From Streptomyces albireticuli (lineage in GTDB: Bacteria > Actinomycetota > Actinomycetes > Streptomycetales > Streptomycetaceae): a stretch of DNA of 64,000 nucleotides. Location of the stretch: NCBI RefSeq assembly GCF_021228125.1, contig NZ_JAJQQS010000002.1, positions 620,001 through 684,000 on the forward strand, written 5' to 3'. Position 1 is the stretch's first letter; the number at the start of each line of letters is the position of its first letter. The notes beneath the pieces were generated by a model, which saw only the letters and a program-made list of their open reading frames with translations, made no database searches and was not told where the DNA came from. This document shows positions 16,393 to 26,200 of this stretch, one piece after another. The translations under genes and the position numbers were made by a program.

Positions 16393-18006
16393 TTACCTTC
16401 TGTACCCCAGCACCGTCATCATCCCCGACTCCGCGTGGTACACGTTGTGGCAGTGGAGCATCCACAGCCCGGGGTTGTCCGCGTCGAAGTCCACCTCCAG
16501 CCGCTTCCCCGGCAGCACTACCGCCGTGTCCTTCCGCGCCCCGCCGCCCGGCAGCCCGAACGTGTGCCCGTGCAGGTGCATCGGGTGCCACATCGTCGTG
16601 CGGTTCACGAACGCCATCCGCACCCTTTCCCCCGCCGCCACCGGGTAGCGCTGCGACGGCGTGTACTTCCGGCCGTTGATCGCCCAGTCGTACTTCTCCA
16701 TAGAGCCGGTGAGCGCGAAGGTCAGCGTGCGGTCCGGGCGCCGGTCCTTCAGGCGCACGCTCGCGTCCGCCTTCAGCCGGTCCGCCGTCAGGAGCCTGCC
16801 GTCGAGCTCCCGGGGGCGTACGGACGCGTCGGGCGCCGTGCCGTCGGCGGTGCGCAGCAGTGCCAGCGCCGAGGCTTTCTTGCCTTCGGCCAGGGCGGTC
16901 AGCGGGAAGACTCCGTCCTTCGCCTCGACCAGCACGTCGTAGCGCTCGCCCATGCCCAGCAGCAGCGCGTCCGTCTCCGCGTGCGCGACGGGGAAGCCGT
17001 CGGTGTGCGTCACCGTCATGCGGTGGTCGCCGAGCGCGACCCGGAAGGCCGTGTCGCCGCCCGCGTTGACGAACCGGATCCGGATCCGGTCGCCGGGCCG
17101 GGCCCGGAACGTCCCGGGGTCGGCGGCCGTCCGCCCGTTGACCAGGTAGTGGGGGTACGCCACGTCTCCCGCGTCACCGCCCAGGAGGGAGCTCGTCGCC
17201 CCCATGAGCATGCGCGACGGGCCGGAGGAACCCGAGGGCTTCGGCGCGGCGCCCATGCCGTGACCGCTCATGTCGTGGCCGCTCATGTCGTGGCCGCCAC
17301 CGTGGTCCATGCCACCGCCCCCGCCGCCGTGGCTCATCCCGCCCATGCCACGGCCCAGCTCCGCCAGCACCGCGTCCGGGGTGCTGCCGTCCACCCCGTC
17401 CACCCAGTCGTCCAGGACGACGACCCACTCCTTGTCGTACTTCAGCGGCTCCTTCGGGTCCTCCACGATCAGCGGCGCGTACAGCCCCCGGTCCTGCTGC
17501 ACCCCCGAGTGCGGGTGGAACCAGTACGTGCCGGGGTGCGCGAGCGTGAAGCGGTAGTCGTGGGACGCGCCGGGCTTGATCGCGGGCTGGGTGAGGCCGG
17601 GCACGCCGTCCATGTCGTTGCGCAGGGCCAGCCCGTGCCAGTGCAGGGACGTGGGCTCGGGCAGGTGGTTGGCGAGGGTGAGGGCGAGGGTGTCGCCCGC
17701 CGTGACCCGGACCTCCTGGCCGGGCAGCCGGTCGCCGTACGCCCAGGTGTCGACGGAGCGTCCGCCGCCCAGGTCGACCCTGGTGCGGGTGGCCGTCAGC
17801 CGGACGTCGCGGACGGGTCCGGTGCCGCGCTTCGCCTCGGCGGCGGCCACCTCCTTGCCGTCCGGCGAGACGTAGTCGGCGGGCGGCGCGGTGGGCGCCT
17901 TGGCGTCACCGGGACCCGTGGAGTCCTGGGAGCAGGCGGTGAGCAGGCCGCCGCCGGCGACGGCGAGTCCCGCGCCGAGGACGGCGCGGCGGGAAGTCGT
18001 GCGCAT
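16393..18006 (-). CDS. lipoprotein multicopper oxidase (copper/laccase type)
   Basis: 537 residues from ATG at 18006. The N-terminus has a twin-arginine (SRRAVLGAG) and a lipobox LLTACS with Cys25, so it is probably Tat-exported and lipid-anchored. All four copper-binding segments are present: SLHWHG, TYWFHPHSG, HPMHLHGH and MLHCHNVYH. A Met/His/Gly-rich loop (MGGMSHGG, then MDHGGGHDMSGHDMSGHGMG) lies mid-protein, as in copper-handling oxidases of the CueO/CopA type. It is predicted to oxidise Cu(I) or phenolic substrates outside the membrane. It lies 112 bp downstream of the DUF6153-like gene, on the same strand. Confidence 0.92.
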   Translation of the reverse strand: MRTTSRRAVLGAGLAVAGGGLLTACSQDSTGPGDAKAPTAPPADYVSPDGKEVAAAEAKRGTGPVRDVRLTATRTRVDLGGGRSVDTWAYGDRLPGQEVRVTAGDTLALTLANHLPEPTSLHWHGLALRNDMDGVPGLTQPAIKPGASHDYRFTLAHPGTYWFHPHSGVQQDRGLYAPLIVEDPKEPLKYDKEWVVVLDDWVDGVDGSTPDAVLAELGRGMGGMSHGGGGGGMDHGGGHDMSGHDMSGHGMGAAPKPSGSSGPSRMLMGATSSLLGGDAGDVAYPHYLVNGRTAADPGTFRARPGDRIRIRFVNAGGDTAFRVALGDHRMTVTHTDGFPVAHAETDALLLGMGERYDVLVEAKDGVFPLTALAEGKKASALALLRTADGTAPDASVRPRELDGRLLTADRLKADASVRLKDRRPDRTLTFALTGSMEKYDWAINGRKYTPSQRYPVAAGERVRMAFVNRTTMWHPMHLHGHTFGLPGGGARKDTAVVLPGKRLEVDFDADNPGLWMLHCHNVYHAESGMMTVLGYRR

Positions 18007-18118
18007 GGGAAGTGCACCTCGTGGTGTCGGGTGTGCGGATGTCCGCGTACGGACGTGAGCGATCGCGTACCGCCGTGCGCGCGTACGGGGAGTACGGGCG
18101 GACGGCGGGCGCGCGTCG

Positions 18119-18925
18119 CTATACGCGCAGCACCGACAACCGGGCGAGGGACTTGTGCCGTGGCGGGGGAGGCAGGGGCCACAGGTCGCGCAGCAGAGCG
18201 CGGGCGGCGGCGGGGCGCGCCGCGAGGCGGCGCCGGAGAGCGGCGGCGGTGAGGAGGAGGACGAGGGCCAGCAGGGCGGCGCCGAGCACGGCGAGGCAGA
18301 CGGACATGGGATCCATGCCGGTGCGGTGCGCGGGGTCGGAGACCCGGGGACCGCCGTGGGCGCGGGCGGACTGTTCCCCTGCCGAGAGCTTCGCCGCCGT
18401 CACGGCCTGCCCGGCCTGCCCGGCCATCCGCGCCGCCGCGTCCGTAGACCGGTCCGAGCGGTCGCCGGGAACGGCCGGGCGGGCGAGAGCGACCGACGCC
18501 AGGAGGGTGGACACGGGCGTGGCCGGACGAGCGGCAGCCGCGGATACGGGAGGGGGCGGGCCGGAGCGGGCGGTGGGCGGGGCGTAAAGCGAAGCAGCCC
18601 CGCCCACCGCCCGCTCCGGCCCGGCCCCGCACCCCGCACGGCAGGCACCCGCGTGATCGCCGGGACGCCCGGCGGCCGGAGCCGGGTGCGGGCCACCGCC
18701 GGGACCGGCCTCCACCCGGGCCCCGGCGGCCCCGTGCGCCCCGCCGGCCCCGGCATGCCCGGGCTCCGCCGCCGCGACCCCGTGGGTGCCACCGCCGGCC
18801 CCCGAGCCGGCCCCGTGGCCGCTCGTCGGGTGGCCGAGCGTGTGCATCGTCACGATGCCCATCAGGAGCGCCGCGAACAGCAGCAGACGGCCGCACCACG
18901 CGACCACCCTCCGCCGTTCTCCCAC
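18119..18925 (-). CDS. DUF6153-like two-helix membrane protein, His-rich, probable copper-operon partner
   Basis: 268 residues from ATG at 18925. An N-terminal helix (LLLFAALLMGIVTMHTLGHP) is followed by a His/Gly-rich exported stretch with repeated GH, AH and GAHG. After a long Ala/Pro-rich linker come MDPMSVCLAVLGAALLALVL and a second helix ending in a basic tail. From memory this resembles DUF6153 proteins found next to copper genes, but it is longer than usual. The extra length coincides with a perfect hairpin in the DNA at 18558-18622. It precedes the multicopper oxidase and sits behind a CsoR-like site. Function unknown; metal binding is an inference. Confidence 0.7.
   Translation of the reverse strand: MGERRRVVAWCGRLLLFAALLMGIVTMHTLGHPTSGHGAGSGAGGGTHGVAAAEPGHAGAGGAHGAAGARVEAGPGGGPHPAPAAGRPGDHAGACRAGCGAGPERAVGGAASLYAPPTARSGPPPPVSAAAARPATPVSTLLASVALARPAVPGDRSDRSTDAAARMAGQAGQAVTAAKLSAGEQSARAHGGPRVSDPAHRTGMDPMSVCLAVLGAALLALVLLLTAAALRRRLAARPAAARALLRDLWPLPPPPRHKSLARLSVLRV
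18558..18622. repeat. perfect 26-bp inverted repeat inside the DUF6153-like gene
   Basis: Arms 18558-18583 and 18597-18622 are fully complementary around a 13-base loop (gtaaagcgaagca). The left arm begins GGGCCGGAGCGGGCGGTG. The mRNA would fold into an extremely stable stem within the linker-coding part of the gene. The reading frame passes through it. Confidence 0.95.
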
Positions 18926-18976
18926 GTCAGCTCACCCCTCCGGCCCTCTCCGCGCTCGTCACTCCCTCCCGCACCC

Positions 18977-18991
18977 TACCCCCTCGGGGTA
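18977..18991. promoter_or_regulatory. CsoR-like copper operator candidate
   Basis: TACCCC-CTC-GGGGTA is a palindrome of the TACCCC(C)..GGGGTA type bound by the copper-sensing repressor CsoR. It is 52 bp upstream of the DUF6153-like gene and its multicopper oxidase, fitting copper-induced expression. The divergent permease start is 80 bp on the other side. Confidence 0.55.
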
Positions 18992-19071
18992 TTCCTCTCC
19001 AGGTGTCCGGGGGTGGGATCATTGGGAGGAAAACAGCTCGAACGCTCGGCCCGAAGGACGCTCCCCCTCCC

Positions 19072-20553
19072 ATGACCATCACGGAACAGGTGAGGGACGA
19101 ACGTCCCCTCGCCACGGGCCCCGCCCTCCCGGGCGCCACCCAGACGCAGTTCATCTCATGGGTGACCCTCGCGATGATGACCACCGCGTCCGTCGCGAAC
19201 CTGCGCCCTTCCCCCTCCATGGCGCTCTACGGCCTCGCCGCCGTCTTCCTCTACCTCGTCCCCGCCGTCGTCTTCCTGCTGCCGACCGCGCTCGTCTCCG
19301 CCGAGCTCGCCTCCGGCTGGACCGGGGGCGTCTACCGCTGGGTGAGCGAGGGGCTGTCCTCCAAGCCGCTGGGCTTCCTGGCCGTCTGGTGCCAGTTCGC
19401 GATGACGATCGCCTACTACCCGAGCCTGCTGGCCTACGTCGCGAGCACCTTCGCGTACGTCGTCGACCCGCGGCTCGCCGATAACGGCGTCTACGTCGCC
19501 GTCGTCATCGTCGTCATTTACTGGGCGGGCGTGCTGATCTCCTCGCGCGGTACGAAGGCGGTCGCCGGGCTCGCCGGCGCCGGTCTGGTGATCGGCACCC
19601 TGATCCCGGGCGTGGTGCTCGTCGTCCTCGGCATGGTCTTCCTCGGCCAGGGCAACGCCTCCGCCGCGCCCATGGACGCCGGCCACGCGCTGCCGCCGTG
19701 GACCGGGCTGGCCAGCCTCGTCCTGATCGTCAACAACTTCCTGTCCTACGCGGGCATGGAGATGAACGGCGTGCACGTGTCCTCGCTGCGAGAGCCGGGC
19801 AAGCAGTTCCCGCGCTCGGTCTTCGCCGCCACCGGACTTGTTCTGCTGATCTTCATCCTGCCGGCGCTGGCCATCAGCTGGGTGATGCCGGGCGAGGACC
19901 TCAGCCTGACCGCCGGGGTGATGCAGGCGTTCCAGGGCTTCTTCGACCACTTCGGCGTGGGCTGGCTGACCAAGGTCGTCGGTGTGCTGCTCGTCGCCGC
20001 CGCGCTCGGCGGCATGCTGGCCTGGCTGGCGGGCCCCTCCAAGGGGCTGCTGATGGTCGCCCGGCAGGAGGGCTATCTGCCGCCTGCCCTCCAGAAGCTG
20101 AACAAGAGGGGCGTGCCGCGCAACATCCTGGTCGCCCAGGGCGCGCTCACCACGCTCATCGCGCTCCTCTACGCCTTCCTGCCGGACGTCTCCAGCGCGT
20201 ACTGGATCTTCTCGGTGATCACCACCCAGATCTACCTCGTCGTCTACCTGCTGATGTTCGCCGCCGTCGTCCGGCTGCGCACCACTCAGCCCGACCGGCC
20301 GCGCGGCTTCCGGGTGCCCGCCGTGCGGCTCGTCGCGGGCGCCGGCTTCGCCGCCTCGCTCGCGGCCATGTGCATCGGCTTCGTACCGCCGGAGCAGTTC
20401 GGCGGCGGCCCGCTCTGGCGCTACCTGCTGACCGTGGGCGGCGGCCTGCTGGTCCTCGGCTTCCTCGCGCCGCTCGCCCTGCTGAAGTTCCGCAAGCCGC
20501 ACTGGGTGGCACCGGAACACCGGGCGGCCGGGGCGGCCGGGACGGACGGCTAG
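19072..20553 (+). CDS. APC-superfamily amino acid permease
   Basis: 493 residues from ATG at 19072. About twelve membrane helices. The first helix pair and the segment LPTALVSAELASGWTGGVYR, with a later LSYAGMEMNGVHV, are typical of the glutamate:GABA antiporter-like (GadC/YjeM) branch of the amino acid-polyamine-cation superfamily. It probably exchanges amino acids or amines; the substrate cannot be read from sequence. The GAAGGA 13 bases upstream is a distant ribosome site. It is followed by a strong terminator. Confidence 0.88.
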   Translation: MTITEQVRDERPLATGPALPGATQTQFISWVTLAMMTTASVANLRPSPSMALYGLAAVFLYLVPAVVFLLPTALVSAELASGWTGGVYRWVSEGLSSKPLGFLAVWCQFAMTIAYYPSLLAYVASTFAYVVDPRLADNGVYVAVVIVVIYWAGVLISSRGTKAVAGLAGAGLVIGTLIPGVVLVVLGMVFLGQGNASAAPMDAGHALPPWTGLASLVLIVNNFLSYAGMEMNGVHVSSLREPGKQFPRSVFAATGLVLLIFILPALAISWVMPGEDLSLTAGVMQAFQGFFDHFGVGWLTKVVGVLLVAAALGGMLAWLAGPSKGLLMVARQEGYLPPALQKLNKRGVPRNILVAQGALTTLIALLYAFLPDVSSAYWIFSVITTQIYLVVYLLMFAAVVRLRTTQPDRPRGFRVPAVRLVAGAGFAASLAAMCIGFVPPEQFGGGPLWRYLLTVGGGLLVLGFLAPLALLKFRKPHWVAPEHRAAGAAGTDG

Positions 20554-20555
20554 GG

Positions 20556-20579
20556 CCCGCCCGGCGACCGCCGGGCGGG
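20556..20579. terminator. terminator hairpin after permease gene
   Basis: CCCGCCCGGCG / CGCCGGGCGGG, an 11-bp perfect stem, starts three bases after the permease stop codon. Confidence 0.8.
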
Positions 20580-20740
20580 GTGCGCCGCAGGTGTGCCGGG
20601 GGTGTGGCACGCGCCCCCGACCCGCGCCGGTACGGTCGTCTCGTCGCGCTCAGGCCGGTCAGGCAGCAAGGGTCCCCCTTCCGCTACCGTCGCCCGTCCG
20701 GGCGCGGCGGCGAACCGGACGTACCACTGAGGGGGACGGT

Positions 20741-21622
20741 GTGGAGAGCATGGCCGAAGAGACGCGACCACCCGGGCACATGCTGCGCGTGGGCGGCGTA
20801 CCGCTGCACGTCGTGTGCGAGGGCTCGGGCCCGGTCTGTGTGCTGAGCGCGGGCCTCGGCATGGGCTGGTTCGACTGGGAGCCGGTGGTGCCGCTGCTCA
20901 CGCCCCACCGCACCGTCGTCCGCTTCGACCGCCCCGGCCTGGGCTTCAGCGCCCCGGCCCTGGAACCGCCCACCGCGGCCGGGGAAGCCGCCCGGATAGG
21001 CGGCGTCCTCGACGCCCTCGGGGTGAAGGAGCCGGTCACGGTCGTGGGTCACTCCCTCGCCGGATTCCACGCCGAGGCGTTCGCCCGGCTGCACCCGGAG
21101 CGCACGGCGGGCATCGTGCTCGTCGACGGCAGTGTGGAGGAGGAACCCCGGCCCGCTCCCGCGCGCGAGCTGCGCACCACCGCCGCGCACGCCCGCGGCC
21201 TGGTCCTCGCCGCCACCGGCCTGCCCCGCGCCCTCGGCCCGTCCCTGCGCCGGCTGGCCGTCCGCGCCTCCTCGGTCAGCCGCCAGGACCCGACCTCGGC
21301 CGACCTCGTGCGCCGTACGTACGGCACCGGCCGGGTGGCACGCGCCCTGCTCATGGAGAACGCCCGTTACCGCGACGTCGCCGCCGAGCTGCTGGACCTC
21401 CGCGAGCACCACCCGATGCCACCCGTCCCGGTGAGCGTCCTCGCCGCCTCGCCCGGCACCGGCTCCACGCTGGAGCGCCGCTGGCTGGAGCGGCAGCGCG
21501 CCCTCGCCGACCGCCTCGACGGGCGCTTCGAGGCCGTGGCCCCGGCCGGCCACCTGCTGATGTACGACCGGCCGCAGGCCATCGCGGCGGCCGTGCTGGC
21601 CACGCCGCCTATCCGGGCATAA
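20741..21622 (+). CDS. alpha/beta-fold hydrolase
   Basis: 293 residues from GTG at 20741 with GAGGGGG six bases upstream; an ATG at 20750 is an alternative with a poorer site. The nucleophile elbow GHSLAG appears in TVVGHSLAGFHAEAF, the oxyanion region is SAGLGMGWFDWEPV, and the catalytic His is in APAGHLLMYDRP. These mark the serine hydrolase family that includes haloperoxidase- and epoxide hydrolase-like enzymes. No secretion signal. Substrate unknown. Confidence 0.88.
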   Translation: MESMAEETRPPGHMLRVGGVPLHVVCEGSGPVCVLSAGLGMGWFDWEPVVPLLTPHRTVVRFDRPGLGFSAPALEPPTAAGEAARIGGVLDALGVKEPVTVVGHSLAGFHAEAFARLHPERTAGIVLVDGSVEEEPRPAPARELRTTAAHARGLVLAATGLPRALGPSLRRLAVRASSVSRQDPTSADLVRRTYGTGRVARALLMENARYRDVAAELLDLREHHPMPPVPVSVLAASPGTGSTLERRWLERQRALADRLDGRFEAVAPAGHLLMYDRPQAIAAAVLATPPIRA

Positions 21623-21746
21623 GTACGATGCACCCGTGAAGGGGTTCTCCTGGAAACCCCGCGGTAACCCGAGAACGCGATACTCAAGGCCCGGCACTCG
21701 CCACAGCCGCTGATACGAGCCGTCCGACCTGCAAGGATAGGTAGAT

Positions 21747-23108
21747 ATGGATAAGCAGCAGGAGTTCGTGCTCCGCACGCTCGAAGAGCGCGACATCCGG
21801 TTCGTGCGGCTGTGGTTCACCGACGTCCTCGGCTATCTGAAGTCCGTGGCCGTCGCCCCGGCCGAGCTGGAGCAGGCCTTCGACGAGGGCATCGGCTTCG
21901 ACGGCTCCGCCATCGAGGGCTTCGCCCGGGTGTACGAGTCCGACATGATCGCCAAGCCGGATCCGGGCACCTTCCAGATCCTGCCCTGGCGCGCGGAGGC
22001 CCCCGGCACCGCCCGGATGTTCTGCGACATCCTCATGCCGGACGGCTCGCCCTCCTACGCCGACCCGCGCTACGTCCTCAAGCGCATCCTGGCCAAGACC
22101 TCCGACCTCGGCTTCACCTTCTACACCCACCCCGAGATCGAGTTCTTCCTCCTCAAGGACAAGCCGGTCGACGGCACCCGCCCGGTGCCCGCCGACTCCT
22201 CCGGCTACTTCGACCACACCCCGCAGAACGTGGGCATGGACTTCCGCCGCCAGGCCATCACCATGCTCGAATCCATGGGCATCTCGGTCGAGTTCAGCCA
22301 CCACGAGGGCGCCCCCGGCCAGCAGGAGATCGACCTCCGCTACGCCGACGCGCTGTCCACGGCGGACAACATCATGACCTTCCGCCTGGTGATGAAGCAG
22401 GTCGCCCTGGAGCAGGGCGTGCAGGCCACCTTCATGCCCAAGCCGTTCTCCGAGTACCCGGGCTCCGGGATGCACACCCACCTCTCCCTCTTCGAGGGCG
22501 ACCGGAACGCCTTCTACGAGTCCGGCGCGGAGTACCAGCTGTCCAAGGTCGGCCGGTCCTTCATCGCGGGCCTGCTGAAGCACGCCGCCGAGATCTCGGC
22601 CGTGACCAACCAGTGGGTCAACTCCTACAAGCGCATCTGGGGCGGCTCGGCCCGCAGCGCCGGCGCGGGCGGCGAGGCCCCCTCGTACATCTGCTGGGGC
22701 CACAACAACCGCTCCGCGCTCATCCGCGTCCCGATGTACAAGCCCGGCAAGACCGGCTCCGCCCGGGTCGAGGTCCGTTCCATCGACTCCGGCGCCAACC
22801 CCTACCTGACCTACGCGGTGCTGCTCGCCGCCGGCCTCAAGGGCATCGAGGAGGGCTACGAGCTCCCGGCCGGCGCCGACGACGACGTGTGGGCGCTGTC
22901 CGACGCGGAGCGGCGGGCGATGGGCATCGAGCCGCTGCCGCAGAACCTGGGCGAGGCGATCGAGCTCATGGAGCGGAGCGAGCTGGTGGCGGAGACGCTC
23001 GGTGAGCACGTCTTCGACTTCTTCCTGCGCAACAAGAAGCAGGAGTGGGAGGAGTACCGCTCCGAGGTGACCGCTTTCGAGCTGCGGAAGATGCTGCCGG
23101 TGCTGTAG
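21747..23108 (+). CDS. glnA2: glutamine synthetase-like enzyme GlnA2 (gamma-glutamylpolyamine synthetase type)
   Basis: 453 residues from ATG at 21747, AAGGA upstream. A type I GS fold: beta-grasp domain, then GFDGSAIEGFARVYESDM, the metal-binding PEIEFFLL, the PGSGMHTHLSLF loop and the NNRSALIRVP segment. It is shorter than and divergent from the classical GlnA at 52969-54378. The S. coelicolor orthologue beside glnE is reported to glutamylate polyamines rather than make glutamine. At the adenylylation tyrosine position it reads EEGYELP instead of the KDLYELAP context of GlnA. Its own promoter likely lies in the 124-bp gap upstream. Confidence 0.92.
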   Translation: MDKQQEFVLRTLEERDIRFVRLWFTDVLGYLKSVAVAPAELEQAFDEGIGFDGSAIEGFARVYESDMIAKPDPGTFQILPWRAEAPGTARMFCDILMPDGSPSYADPRYVLKRILAKTSDLGFTFYTHPEIEFFLLKDKPVDGTRPVPADSSGYFDHTPQNVGMDFRRQAITMLESMGISVEFSHHEGAPGQQEIDLRYADALSTADNIMTFRLVMKQVALEQGVQATFMPKPFSEYPGSGMHTHLSLFEGDRNAFYESGAEYQLSKVGRSFIAGLLKHAAEISAVTNQWVNSYKRIWGGSARSAGAGGEAPSYICWGHNNRSALIRVPMYKPGKTGSARVEVRSIDSGANPYLTYAVLLAAGLKGIEEGYELPAGADDDVWALSDAERRAMGIEPLPQNLGEAIELMERSELVAETLGEHVFDFFLRNKKQEWEEYRSEVTAFELRKMLPVL

Positions 23109-23272
23109 GGGAGCGCGGGGGGCCTCTCCCCTCCCCGTGTCCTCCGGGTGCCCCCGGCCGCCGGACGGGCGCCTTCCGCCACCCGTCAGGGCGCGGGGGC
23201 CCGGGGCTATGATCCTCATCAAGGTCGGCGCGGGCCGGCCCGGGCCGCCGGCGGCGGACGAGAGGGTTGTCG

Positions 23273-26200
23273 ATGACAATGCCACAGGGGCGCCGCAGCA
23301 GCTCGTACACCCGGCTGCTGCGCCACGGCTTCACCGACACCGCGGCCGCCGAGCGGCTGCTGGAGACCCCGGAGCTCGCCCCCGTGCACTCCGATCCGCT
23401 CCTCCTCGACGCCCTCGGCGCCACCGCCGACCCGGACCTCGCCCTGCGCGGCCTCGTCCGCCTCGTGGAGGCGCTTGGCGGCGCCGACCGGCAGACGTTC
23501 CTGGACACGCTCGTCACCGCCAAGCCGCTGCGCGACCGGCTGCTCGGCGTCCTCGGCGCCTCCGAGGCGCTCGGCGACCACCTCGTCCGCCACCCCGGCG
23601 ACTGGTACGCGCTCGTCGCCTACGAGGCGGCCGATCTGCACCCCGGCGTACCGGAGTTCGAGCGGGCCCTCGCCGAGGGGGTGCGCGGCGACCGGGGCGC
23701 CGGGCTCACGCCCGCCGACGCGCTGCGCGCCGCCTACCGCCGGTGCCTGCTGACCATCGCCGCCCGTGACGTGTGCGGCACCACCGACGTCGCCCGGACC
23801 GCCGCCGAGCTGGCCGACCTGGCGACCGCGACCCTCCGCGCCGCCCTGGCCATCGCCGCCGAGGAGCAGCCGGAGGACGCCGGCCGCTGCCGGCTCGCCG
23901 TCATCGGGATGGGCAAGTGCGGGGGCGGGGAGCTCAATTACGTCTCGGACGTCGACGTCGTCTTCGTCGCCGAGCCGCGCGACACCGCACCGGAGGCCGA
24001 CGCCGTGCGGGCCGCGACCCGGCTCGCCTCCCGGATGATGCGGGTCTGCTCCGACGTCACCCCCGAGGGCACCATCTGGCCCGTCGACGCCAACCTCCGC
24101 CCCGAGGGGCGCAACGGCCCCCTCGTGCGCACCCTCTCCAGCCACCTCGCCTACTACCAACGCTGGGCGAAGACCTGGGAGTTCCAGGCCCTCCTCAAGG
24201 CCCGGCCGGTCGCCGGCGACGAGGACCTCGGGCAGGCGTACGTGGACGCCGTCTCACCGCTGGTGTGGCAGGCCGCCGAGCGGGAGAACTTCGTCGCCGA
24301 CGTCCAGCAGATGCGCCGCCGTGTCGTCGCCTCCATCCCCGCCACCCAGGTCGAGCGCGAGCTCAAGCTCGGCCCCGGCGGCCTGCGCGACGTCGAATTC
24401 GCCGTCCAGCTCCTCCAGTTGGTGCACGGCCGCAGCGACGCCACCCTGCGCGGCGGCAACACCCTCGGCGCCCTGACCGCGCTCGCCGCCGGCGGCTACG
24501 TGGGCCGCTCCGACGCCGCCGCCCTCGACTCCGCCTACCGCTTCCTGCGCACGCTGGAGCACCACATCCAGCTCCACCGGCTGCGCCGCACCCATCTGAT
24601 GCCGGAGGCCGAGGCCGACCTGCGCCGGCTGGGGCGGTCACTGGCCCGCGCCTTCCGCTGGCCGGCCGGCACCGAGCCGGTCGACGGGCTCGGCAAGGAG
24701 TGGAAGCGGCATGCCCGCGAGGTGCGGCGGCTGCACGAGAAGCTTTTCTACCGGCCCCTTCTCGACGCCGTCGCCCAGCTGGAGCCCGGCGCCGCCCGGC
24801 TCAGTGCCAAGGCCGCCGGGCAGCGCCTGGAGGCCCTCGGCTACGCCGACCCCGCCGCCGCCCTGCGCCACCTGGAGGCGCTCGCCTCCGGGGTCTCCCG
24901 CAAGGCGGCCATCCAGCGCACCCTGCTGCCCGTCCTGCTCGGCTGGTTCGCCGACTCCGCCGACCCCGACGCCGGACTGCTCAACTTCCACAAGGTCTCC
25001 GACGCCCTCGGCAGGACCCCCTGGTACCTCCGGTTGCTGCGCGACGAGGGCGCCGCCGCCGAGAACCTCGCCCGGGTGCTCTCCGCCGGCCGGCTCGCCC
25101 CCGACCTGCTGCTGCGCGCCCCCGAGGCCGTCGCCCTGCTCGGCGACCCCGAGGGCCTGCGCCCGCGTGGCCTGGAGGCCCTGGAGCAGGAGGTGCTGGC
25201 CGCCGTGGGCCGGGCCGAGGACGCAGAGGCCGCCATCGTCGCCGTGCGCGGCGTGCGCCGCCGCGAGCTGTTCCGCACCGCCGCCGCCGACATCATCGGT
25301 GCCTACGGGCGCACCGGACCCGAACCCTCCTGGCGGCACAACGGCACCAACGGCACCCATGGCACCCACGGCACCGCCGCGAGTCCCCCCGCCGACACCG
25401 CGCCCAGTGACACCCACCTCCGCGCCGACACCGTCGGCGACGCCGTCTCCGACCTCAACGCGGCCGCCGTGGCCGGAGCGCTGCGCGCCGCCGTCCGCGC
25501 CGAGTGGGGCGACACCCTCCCCACCCGCTTCGCCGTCATCGGCATGGGCCGCTTCGGCGGCCACGAGCAGGGCTACGGCTCCGACGCCGACGTCCTCTTC
25601 GTCCACGAGGCCCGCGAGGGCGTCCCCGAGGAGGAGGCGGCCAAGGCCGCGTTCGCCGTCGCCACCGAGATGCGCCGCCTGCTGCAACTGCCCACCGCCG
25701 ACCCGCCGCTGCTCATCGACGCCGACCTGCGCCCCGAGGGCAAGTCCGGCCCGATCGTGCGCAGCCTCGCCTCCTACGCCGCCTACTACCGGCGCTGGTC
25801 GCTGGTGTGGGAGAGCCAGGCGCTGCTGCGCGCCCGGCCGGTCGCGGGCGACGCCGACCTCGGCCGGCGCTTCATCGACCTGGTCGACCCGCTGCGCTAC
25901 CCGGCCGAGGGCCTCGGCGAGGACGCGGTCCGGGAGATCCGGCGGCTGAAGGCCCGGATGGAGACCGAGCGGCTGCCGCGCGGCGGGGACCCGACGACCC
26001 ACACCAAGCTGGGCCGCGGCGGGCTGTCCGACGTCGAGTGGACCGTGCAGCTGCTCCAGATGCGGCACGGCTGGGCCGAGCCCGGCCTGCGCACCACCCG
26101 CACCCGCGAGGCCCTGCGCGCCGCCCGCGCCGCCGAGCTGCTGAGCACCGAGGACGCGGCCATACTGGACGATGCGTGGGTGCTGGCGACCAGCGTCCGC

